A stretch of DNA of 64,000 nucleotides. It comes from an uncultured Tolumonas sp. (GTDB taxonomy: Bacteria > Pseudomonadota > Gammaproteobacteria > Enterobacterales > Aeromonadaceae). The notes under the pieces are model-generated. The model was not told the DNA's origin. It worked only from the letters and a program-made list of their open reading frames with translations, and searched no databases. Shown one piece after another: positions 57,430-63,855 of this stretch (position 1 is its first letter; every line of letters starts with the position of its first letter). Made by a program: the position numbers and the translations under genes. The stretch spans positions 1,523,501-1,587,500 of the forward strand of contig NZ_OY829944.1 of the NCBI RefSeq assembly GCF_963556105.2, written 5' to 3'.

Positions 57430-57719
57430 AGTATTGAAAAAACGAACCCGATTTCACCTCGGAAGTAACGATTGGTTTCGCGGGCTAGCAGCTCAACGCT
57501 GAAAATAGAAACAACGGTTGTAAGGAATTACACACGACGGCAATGAAGTGCAGAAGCGCATAATCGCAGATCGAGTTTGCTGATGATCACTGCCGGAATT
57601 GTTTGGCGTATTATGCGCGGGCACCACTCTCGGTAGTGAGCCGTAAATAACACAGGACTTGCAGCCAACACCGCTTTTAACACTCGAATTCAACGCAAAA
57701 CTGCCAGCGTAATAAAACT
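57430..57719 (-). repeat. ORF-less repeat cassette, family B (c74)
   Basis: The most diverged family B copy; the shared blocks ACGGTTGTAAGGAATTAC and TTTGGCGTATTATGCGCGGG remain. Frames are not conserved. Confidence 0.78.
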
Positions 57720-57779
57720 GCATAACTTTTACTTAAATGGCGGCACGTAGTGCCGTCCAATTTCAAGTTTTTGTTAGAG
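57720..57779 (-). repeat. attC of c75
   Basis: Short attC, apex GGCGGCACGTAGTGCCGTCC, arms GCATAAC / GTTAGAG. Confidence 0.92.
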
Positions 57780-57781
57780 GG

Positions 57782-58492
57782 TTACTTGAAACCTCGTTGT
57801 GATGCCTCGTAATCCATCATGAAAGCAGTCATGTAATCTGGATCAAAAACTAATCCACGTTTTTCCCAATATGCAGCTCTTTTGATATCATTAACCTTTT
57901 GATCCATCATAAATGCTGTCATATAGTCAGGATCAAATGTATAACCTTTAGCTTTCCAGTAGTTAGCTCTTTTTATATCAGAAACTTTCTGATCCATCAT
58001 AAATGCTGTCATGTAGTCAGGATCAAATGTATAACCTTCCTTTTTCCAGTATATCGAACGCTTTATATCGGAAACCTTCTGATCCATCATGAATGCTGTC
58101 ATATATTCAGGATCGAAATCGTAACCTTGTTTTTTCCAATACGTAGCACGATTTCGGTCAACATTTTTTTGTCGTTCTAGGTAAGTTGTTATTGAATCAG
58201 TTTGTTGTCGATAGGCTGTTGATGGAATTGTTCCGTTTAAAGTATTTATGCTTGGTGAGGTATGTGGAGTGAAAGAGGGATATTTCTTATGCCCTTCTTC
58301 ACCCGTATACGGATTAATATTTCCCTCGGTACTCCAATTGTTGTAGAAGTTTCCATCAGGAGCTGATCTATAATGAGGTTGTACATAAGTGCCATTTTTT
58401 CTGAAATATCCATTCACATGAACTGCACCGCGTCCGTAACATGGCAATATAGATGTGAAAATAAATATTATAAAAATAAGTATTCTGTACAT
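57782..58492 (-). CDS. secreted protein with four 30-residue repeats (c75)
   Basis: A 236-residue exported protein. Signal peptide MYRILIFIIFIFTSILPCYG, then a short domain (NGYFRKNGTYVQPHYRSAPD, INPYTGEEG) common at the front of secreted proteins, and four near-perfect 30-residue repeats, each with YWKKxGYxFDPDYMTAFMMD followed by QKVSDIKR. The start at 58492 has AGAGG upstream. The repeats are nearly identical in protein and close in DNA, so copy number may vary. The repeat function is unknown; a binding role is likely. Confidence 0.75.
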   Translation of the reverse strand: MYRILIFIIFIFTSILPCYGRGAVHVNGYFRKNGTYVQPHYRSAPDGNFYNNWSTEGNINPYTGEEGHKKYPSFTPHTSPSINTLNGTIPSTAYRQQTDSITTYLERQKNVDRNRATYWKKQGYDFDPEYMTAFMMDQKVSDIKRSIYWKKEGYTFDPDYMTAFMMDQKVSDIKRANYWKAKGYTFDPDYMTAFMMDQKVNDIKRAAYWEKRGLVFDPDYMTAFMMDYEASQRGFK

Positions 58493-58525
58493 ATCTAATC
58501 CTCTCACCATTACTTATGTGTAACC

Positions 58526-58580
58526 CTCTAACTTTTACTTGTGGGGTGCGTTAGCATCCCACACTAAGTTTTTGTTATGC
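58526..58580 (-). repeat. attC of c76
   Basis: Short attC, apex GGTGCGTTAGCATCC, arms CTCTAAC / GTTATGC. Confidence 0.92.
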
Positions 58581-58585
58581 GTTTT

Positions 58586-58915
58586 TTAGTCAACGATAAA
58601 AAGTTTGGCACCTGTAATTGTTGAAGAACGGTGTGCTTCAGCATTATCGGCAACTTGATAGCTCATACCAGATTTCAGAATAAACATTCTGCCATCCTCT
58701 AATTCTGTATGGAGTTCACCTTCAATACAGAAAAGAATATGACCTTTTTTACACCAATGATCTGCAATGTAACCCGGTGAATATTCAACCAGACGAACTC
58801 GAATGTTGCCAAATTGCTGTGTATGCCATAGTGCAAAGCCAGAATCACCAGCATGAGTAGTAGGGGTTATGTCTTTCCATGTGGTAACACAGAATGGAAT
58901 ATTTTGAATATCCAT
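58586..58915 (-). CDS. DHCW-motif cupin protein (c76)
   Basis: A 109-residue single-domain cupin. Barrel strands include VRLVEYSPGYIADHWCKKGH, with the D-H-W-C/DHCW-type motif giving metal ligands, ILFCIEGELHTELEDGR and MFILKSGMSYQVADNAEAH. It probably binds a metal and a small acid; the substrate is unknown. It follows a small membrane-protein gene in a two-gene cassette. A strong AAGGAATT ribosome site is present. Confidence 0.88.
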   Translation of the reverse strand: MDIQNIPFCVTTWKDITPTTHAGDSGFALWHTQQFGNIRVRLVEYSPGYIADHWCKKGHILFCIEGELHTELEDGRMFILKSGMSYQVADNAEAHRSSTITGAKLFIVD

Positions 58916-58937
58916 ATTCTAATTCCTTATCATGAAT

Positions 58938-59240
58938 TCAAATATATAAAAGAAATGATGAACACCAGCCGATGACTAAAGCAATTGGAGGAAAACTAAT
59001 GCACATTTTAGAAAGCGTTCGTTGGTAAATATTTTTAGTAACAATCAAAATAAGAGTTAGCAGCCATATACCAGAAAGTGTATAGAATGCCAAACCAGCT
59101 AACATATTGTATTTGTTGAATTGATTGTAATCACCAATGCCTGTTTTATCCATTGCCAAATCAGCCTGAAAACCTAAATAGCAGAATAATAGAACTAACA
59201 ATAATTGGATAATCAAGGAAATTTTGAGAATTTTATTCAT
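58938..59240 (-). CDS. small membrane protein (c76)
   Basis: A 100-residue protein with three hydrophobic segments (ISLIIQLLLVLLFCYLGFQA, LAFYTLSGIWLLTLILIV, FPPIALVIGWCSSFLLYI). It is the first gene of a cassette with a cupin gene 22 bases downstream. AGGATGCC precedes the ATG. No family is recognised. Confidence 0.68.
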   Translation of the reverse strand: MNKILKISLIIQLLLVLLFCYLGFQADLAMDKTGIGDYNQFNKYNMLAGLAFYTLSGIWLLTLILIVTKNIYQRTLSKMCISFPPIALVIGWCSSFLLYI

Positions 59241-59252
59241 GGCATCCTAAAC

Positions 59253-59329
59253 GCATAACTTTAAGCTAAACGGCGGCACGTAGTGCCGTCCAGTGAACGA
59301 AGTGAACGGGTTTGAGCGCCTTGTTAGGT
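59253..59329 (-). repeat. attC of c77 (long form)
   Basis: Long attC, apex GGCGGCACGTAGTGCCGTCC then AGTGAACGAAGTGAACGG, arms GCATAAC / GTTAGGT. Confidence 0.9.
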
Positions 59330-59737
59330 AAAAGAACAAGGAAACCGTATTTCATTGTTCACCACTAAATTTGCTAAGTGGTGCCACAATTTTCAATTTT
59401 GCCATTGCGTCATATTTTAACCACCGCTCAGAATTACGCGCCCACAATATTGATTCAGATAGATGGGCGGGCACTATAAAATATTTCATTTAGCGAATGG
59501 GCAGTGGGCGCAAAAAACACTGCGGTTAAACGATCAAGCCGCTTCAGGAACATACACCAGCGAGCTTGATAGTTGCTGTAGCCGCGGCCCGTGCAGGCTT
59601 GCCGCCGAAACTTTTCTCAAATGCATGTGTTGCGCGGAGGCAACTTCGCAGGAAGCCAAACCGTAAAAAACACAGAACTATCAGCACCAGCCGCTTTAGG
59701 GCTTTAATTTCCCACAAGCAATTAATAAGCTTTTATT
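59330..59737. repeat. diverged family A cassette (c77)
   Basis: About 410 bp. It keeps the start (AAAGAACAAGGAAACC), GTTGCGCG and the ending AGCTTTTATTACC of family A but has many changes and a GC-rich centre. No convincing gene. Confidence 0.7.
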
Positions 59738-59792
59738 ACCTAACTTTTATTTGTGGGGTGCGATAGCATCCCACACCAAATTTTTGTTAACC
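59738..59792 (-). repeat. attC of c78
   Basis: Short attC, apex GGTGCGATAGCATCC, arms ACCTAAC / GTTAACC. The right arm pairs with GGTTAAC at 60264. Confidence 0.92.
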
Positions 59793-60239
59793 CGCGTCAT
59801 TTTCGGTAAGGTCATCAAAGTATAAATACCCTAAGAAATCAGCAGATTCATTATGAATTTTATTTCTTAAATTTATGGCCTGTTTTTCTATTTGATCTAA
59901 TCTGATTTGAAATTCTTGAGCTGTTGATTCAAATAAGTCACCTTCATAATCTAAGCAATGTGATATTCCTTTATGGCTTAAGAAGTTACGCTCATCTTTG
60001 AATGCGCGTAGCTCTTTAACTAATTCTTCATTATTAGTGAGCTTTTGAAATGCCTCAATTAGTCTTTCAAGAGACGCATTAGCGTAATCGTCTCCAGAAA
60101 ATTTAAAAACCAATTTATTATTAATGCATTTATTTATAAGTTCAAAAGCCTGAGTTAAATACAATTTAAGTTCTTGTTCAATTAGTTGGCAACCAGATAG
60201 GGCATATGCAACTTTAAGATAAAACTCTTCATGTTTCAT
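59787..60239 (-). CDS. HEPN-motif protein (c78)
   Basis: A 150-residue helical protein: FYLKVAYALSGCQLIEQELK (typical first helix of this class), SLERLIEAFQKLTNNEELVK, then R84-N-F-L-S-H89 in KDERNFLSHKGI, an R-x4-H HEPN motif, and a last helix FQIRLDQIEKQAINLRNKI. The start at 60239 is the first ATG in the domain. The role is inferred as an RNase-type toxin or defence protein. The stop lies in the attC arm. Confidence 0.75.
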   Translation of the reverse strand: MKHEEFYLKVAYALSGCQLIEQELKLYLTQAFELINKCINNKLVFKFSGDDYANASLERLIEAFQKLTNNEELVKELRAFKDERNFLSHKGISHCLDYEGDLFESTAQEFQIRLDQIEKQAINLRNKIHNESADFLGYLYFDDLTENDAG

Positions 60240-60263
60240 AAAAATACAAGACCTATAAATGCG

Positions 60264-60350
60264 GGTTAACTTCAAGTTAACGGGCTGGGCGTAGCGAAGC
60301 GGAGACCAGTCCAGTGAGCAACGCGAACGGCGTTGAACGCCTTGTTATGC
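60264..60350 (-). repeat. attC of c79 (long form)
   Basis: Long attC identical in type to c19 (apex GGGCGTAGCGAAGCGGAG), arms GGTTAAC / GTTATGC. Confidence 0.88.
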
Positions 60351-60639
60351 AGTATTGAAAAAATGAACCCGATTTTATCTCGGAAGTAACGAGTGGTTCT
60401 CGGGCTAGCGTTCAACACTGTAAACAGAAAAAATGGTTGTAAGGAATTACCCACGACGGCGTTGATGTGCAGAAGCGCATAATCGCCACGCCAAATTTGC
60501 TGAAGCTCACGACTAACTTTGTTTGGCGTATTATGAGCGGGCACCACGCGGCGATAGTGAGCTGTAGATAACATAGGACTTGCAGCTAACACCGCTTTAA
60601 AACGTGAATTCCCCGCAAAACTTTCAGCAAATTAAAACT
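60351..60639 (-). repeat. ORF-less repeat cassette, family B (c79)
   Basis: Family B copy, with the shared blocks TGGTTGTAAGGAATTACC and TTTGGCGTATTATGAGCGGG. Frames are shifted relative to c34 and c35. Confidence 0.8.
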
Positions 60640-60697
60640 GCATAACTTCCAATTGTGGGGCGGTTGAAAACCGTCCCACACTAATTGTTTGTTAACT
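60640..60697 (-). repeat. attC of c80
   Basis: Family C type attC, apex GGCGGTTGAAAACCGTCC, arms GCATAAC / GTTAACT. Confidence 0.92.
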
Positions 60698-60717
60698 GGT
60701 AGTTGAGTTGAACTTGT

Positions 60718-60966
60718 TTATGGTGCGACAGGATTTTGCGAACCACCGTCGTTGTTGATAAACATTTCTGTGTTCGGCCATAACTTGAGTTCACAACAGG
60801 ATTTACTATCTTCATGACTCAAATAATGCGCAAATTTTGAATTTATGGCTGAACTTGCTTTCGTTGAAATTGAATTCAACGCAAATCTTGCTGTACCCAG
60901 AAGTGCAGGGAGCGGCGCTGAAAATTTCGACAAACTGTCTATGCCAGCGAAAAACAAAACACACAA
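60718..60966 (-). CDS. family C repeat cassette with 82-codon frame (c80)
   Basis: Sixth family C copy, of the same subgroup as c59 (FAGIDSLSKFSAPL, NPVAP), with YLSHEDSKS where others have YLSREDSK. TTG start, no ribosome site. Confidence 0.35.
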   Translation of the reverse strand: MCVLFFAGIDSLSKFSAPLPALLGTARFALNSISTKASSAINSKFAHYLSHEDSKSCCELKLWPNTEMFINNDGGSQNPVAP

Positions 60967-60977
60967 CCAACAAAACC

Positions 60978-61037
60978 AGTTAACTTCGTTTTATGCGGTG
61001 GCACGTAGTGCCATCCGACATTAAAATTTTGTTAGAT
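60978..61037 (-). repeat. attC of c81
   Basis: Short attC, apex GGTGGCACGTAGTGCC, arms AGTTAAC / GTTAGAT. This is a short-form attC on a family A body. Confidence 0.92.
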
Positions 61038-61440
61038 ATGAACAAATAAATGTTGTTTATTATCAACCAAAAAGCTGGCTAATTGGTGCCACAGACTTTC
61101 GTTTTTCACTGTGCTTGATTCAAACAACCGCTTGGAATTACTCGCCGGCAATATTGAATCAGCGAAATTTGCTGAATTCTCAAATTGGCTCATTTAATGA
61201 GCGTGCAGAGATTGCTAAAAACACTGCGCCCCGATGATGAGCCGCTCAGGCGTTACACACTGACAATGCTGATGGTTGCCGACACGTAACCAGCGCAGTC
61301 TTTCAGTTTGCCACTTCACGTGAATTCATGTGTTGCGCGAGGCAACCCACGCACAGGAAGTGAGCCGTAAACACCGCTGGACCATCTGCACAGCCGCTTT
61401 AGGGCTTGAATTCACCGCCAACAATTAAGTCGTTTTTATT
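61038..61440. repeat. ORF-less repeat cassette, family A (c81)
   Basis: Family A copy with broken plus-strand frame (ATGAACAAATAA stops at once). Blocks GATGATGAGCCGCTCAGGCG and GAATTCATGTGTTGCGCGAG are intact. Confidence 0.8.
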
Positions 61441-61496
61441 ATCTAACTTCTAATTGTGGGGCAGCGTAGCTGTCCCACACTAATTATTTGTTATGT
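61441..61496 (-). repeat. attC of c82
   Basis: Short attC, apex GGCAGCGTAGCTGTCC, arms ATCTAAC / GTTATGT. Confidence 0.92.
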
Positions 61497-61676
61497 TTTT
61501 TGTGTCCAGTATAGATATATAAAATTTTTGTCTTCAGATATTGAATAATTTAATTTATCTAAGGCAGTACATGTTCTGAATGATAAAATGCTGGATGCTT
61601 TAAGTTTGCAACCAGCATAATTATGTTTATATGGAAATTTTTCATTAACTGAAAGCCCTACTAATATGGCGTTCAT
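61491..61676 (-). CDS. small hypothetical protein (c82)
   Basis: A 61-residue frame (MNAILVGLSVNEKFPYKHNY, FIYLYWTQKT at the end) behind the putAbiC-like gene of the same cassette. The ATG at 61676 is preferred over a TTG at 61694; neither has a strong ribosome site. The stop lies in the attC arm. No family is recognised. Confidence 0.45.
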   Translation of the reverse strand: MNAILVGLSVNEKFPYKHNYAGCKLKASSILSFRTCTALDKLNYSISEDKNFIYLYWTQKT

Positions 61677-61727
61677 TGCCACCCAAACTCCCAATAATTT
61701 ATGATTATCCTGTGAAAATTTTAGGTT

Positions 61728-62138
61728 TTATTTTAATGACAATTCGCTTTTGAGCTCATCAGGCCCCAGTTGTTCAACCTGTTTATGCAAGAAATCTCTT
61801 ACGGTGTGATGTCCGTCGACTGGTTTTTCTAAAGCCAGCTCTAATTTATCTATGTAACTGTCAAATTCTCTTTTGTTATCTTGAATATAAGTAATGTCAT
61901 AGTTATATTCGTCTGCTTTTGCTTGGAATGATGTTTGATAGGCCAAAACCAACAGCGTAAAAAACGCTAAAATTGGAGAGTAAATTCCGCCTATAGCATT
62001 TCCCATTTCTGCCCATTCAGAATGATTACCCCAGATGCCAAAGCCGAACTTAAATGAATATAACAAAATTGGCAATAATAGAATAAGTATAAAAATAAGA
62101 TTGATTATAATTCTTTTTTTAGAGGATGATGACTTCAT
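61728..62138 (-). CDS. putAbiC-like 2TM membrane protein (c82)
   Basis: A 136-residue protein with a first membrane segment (IIINLIFILILLLPILLYSF), then SEWAEMGNAIGGIYSPILAF followed by a second segment (FTLLVLAYQT) and a cytoplasmic coiled tail. The W..mGn.iGGi.sPilaf pattern is that of putative phage abortive infection proteins (putAbiC). The start at 62138 follows AAAGGT. It is shorter than full-length family members, so it may be a short version. Confidence 0.72.
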   Translation of the reverse strand: MKSSSSKKRIIINLIFILILLLPILLYSFKFGFGIWGNHSEWAEMGNAIGGIYSPILAFFTLLVLAYQTSFQAKADEYNYDITYIQDNKREFDSYIDKLELALEKPVDGHHTVRDFLHKQVEQLGPDELKSELSLK

Positions 62139-62153
62139 TAATATACCTTTAAA

Positions 62154-62211
62154 ACATAACTTCGACTTATGGGGCGGCTGAAAGCCGTCCCACATTAAGT
62201 TTTTGTTAAAT
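62154..62211 (-). repeat. attC of c83
   Basis: Short attC, apex GGCGGCTGAAAGCCGTCC, a compensated variant of the GGCGGTTGAAAACCGTCC apex. Arms ACATAAC / GTTAAAT. Confidence 0.92.
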
Positions 62212-62981
62212 TATTTTTCTCGACTTATGTATATGGTTAGTGAAAGCACTACCAAGACTAATGATGTAATGATTTGTGCATATATTGCAATAAATGTTAA
62301 CTCTTTGGCTGTACCAATGTTTGATATAGTGCTGCGTCCAATGGAACTCAATAAAGATGGAAATGACCGATTGGATATTTCAATGGCATAATATAGAGAA
62401 GCAAAATTGAAAATGTTTTCCATGTAACTATTTAATGCAAGTTTAGCTCGATCAAATTTATTTAAAGTTGTTGATATTTGATTGTTGTCAAACACATCAT
62501 TTACAAATGCATAAATTATTTCTATGCATCTTGATGTGTTTCTTATCGAGCAAAATCCTAACACAAAAACCTTGAATGATATTATGCCAAGCTTATCATG
62601 TCCTAGAAAGTCGATTACAGAAAGAAGTGTGAAGAAGCCAGCGCTAAATGTTAAGTTGTAATGGTTTATATTTTTGACTAATGCTGTTCGAAGTTCTTTA
62701 ATTTTATATGTTGAGTTGATTTTTGATTTGAAATAGCTGGAGTAATAAAAACCTGGAGATAAAAGTAGCCAAAAATAAGATTTTTTTGTTGGAGATGCAG
62801 TATCTGTATTTTCTGATTTCAGCCGATTATGAGCACAGAGTCTAATGAATAGCTCCATAAAAAAAGCTAATAACATACCCAATAAGACAACAAAATAAAG
62901 ATAACTGAATTGTAAGTTCGAAAATTTGTCAATGATTAAAATTATGAAATTTAGAAGAAGAAAAAATAATGAAATCTTCAC
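62211..62981 (-). CDS. channel-like membrane protein lacking a selectivity filter (c83)
   Basis: A 256-residue membrane protein, paralogue of the potassium-channel-like protein in the next cassette. Shared: W-L-L-L-S-P then Y..Y.K.K, HYNLTFS, RAKLALNSYMENIFNFASLYY and the last segment IITSLVLVVLSLTIY. Where the channel has TTIGYGD this protein has STISNIGTAK (about residues 217-226), so it cannot conduct potassium in the usual way. It may be a regulatory partner or a changed channel. GTG start after AAGGT. Confidence 0.75.
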   Translation of the reverse strand: MKISLFFLLLNFIILIIDKFSNLQFSYLYFVVLLGMLLAFFMELFIRLCAHNRLKSENTDTASPTKKSYFWLLLSPGFYYSSYFKSKINSTYKIKELRTALVKNINHYNLTFSAGFFTLLSVIDFLGHDKLGIISFKVFVLGFCSIRNTSRCIEIIYAFVNDVFDNNQISTTLNKFDRAKLALNSYMENIFNFASLYYAIEISNRSFPSLLSSIGRSTISNIGTAKELTFIAIYAQIITSLVLVVLSLTIYISREK

Positions 62982-62995
62982 GGGTTACCTTAATA

Positions 62996-63051
62996 ATTTA
63001 ACTTCAACTTGTGGGGTTGCGTAGCAATCCCACACCAAGTTTTTGTTATGT
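62996..63051 (-). repeat. attC of c84
   Basis: Short attC, apex GGTTGCGTAGCAATCC, arms ATTTAAC / GTTATGT. Confidence 0.92.
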
Positions 63052-63789
63052 TTTTCTGAATTTTGCAGACTTTCTAGTTTTAGATGGCTTTTTAGTAGGA
63101 ATGCTAGGCTTGTTTGATAATGCCAAACTAGAATAGATAGTAAAACAAACCACTATAAGTGTAAATCCAGTTAGAACTTCAAAAATGGTTATTAGTTGTA
63201 CAAACCAATTCACCGGACTTATATCACCATAACCTATGGTTGTTATAGTTACAGCACTGAAATAAATAGCTTCGATAATTGAAGTAAATTGATGATTATC
63301 TTTGAAGAAACTTACGGGTATTAAAAAATAAAATGTCCCAAAGTTAATTATTAACTCTATATAACTAGTTAGGGATAATTTTAGCCTTTCTCCAAAAAGA
63401 AGGTTGCTATTTGAGTTTTTATGATTGAGTTTATCTATGGCATCATCGAGGAATGCTTTTAGTATTTCCACTGCTCTTGATAATAAAAACACCCAAGAAG
63501 TAAATATAACAACGATTATATATGCATAATAGAACGTCGTTTGGTATTGAGTAAAAGTTTCATCACAAATAAACCTTAACATCATGGTGTGTAAAAATTG
63601 GCTTGCTAAACAGATTAATATTGAAAATGTAAAGTAATTTTTATTGTATTTTTTTAATGCTTTTGAAAGAAAATATTGAGTTGTGCCTCTATTGATTAGT
63701 TTGTTTTTAGAGTATTCAGCATACTTATATGTGGGAGATATTAACCACCACAATTTGCTTGTAATGTTAATTTGCATTTGAGAACTCAT
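63046..63789 (-). CDS. potassium channel-type protein (c84)
   Basis: A 247-residue membrane protein with an N-terminal soluble part, two membrane segments (YFTFSILICLASQFLHTMM and YAYIIVVIFTSWVFLLSRAV), a charged loop, then a pore module: segment, pore helix, filter T184-I-G-Y-G-D189 followed by ISPVNWF, and a final segment (LTGFTLIVVCFTIYSSLAL). The C-terminus is very basic. It should conduct potassium. The filterless paralogue is in the adjacent cassette. Confidence 0.88.
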   Translation of the reverse strand: MSSQMQINITSKLWWLISPTYKYAEYSKNKLINRGTTQYFLSKALKKYNKNYFTFSILICLASQFLHTMMLRFICDETFTQYQTTFYYAYIIVVIFTSWVFLLSRAVEILKAFLDDAIDKLNHKNSNSNLLFGERLKLSLTSYIELIINFGTFYFLIPVSFFKDNHQFTSIIEAIYFSAVTITTIGYGDISPVNWFVQLITIFEVLTGFTLIVVCFTIYSSLALSNKPSIPTKKPSKTRKSAKFRKT

Positions 63790-63795
63790 TGTAAA

Positions 63796-63855
63796 ACATA
63801 ACTTTGACTTAATTGGCGGCACGTAGTGCCGTCCAAATTTAAGTTTTTGTTATAA
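63796..63855 (-). repeat. attC of c85
   Basis: Short attC, apex GGCGGCACGTAGTGCCGTCC, arms ACATAAC / GTTATAA. It supplies the stop of the c85 gene. Confidence 0.9.
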
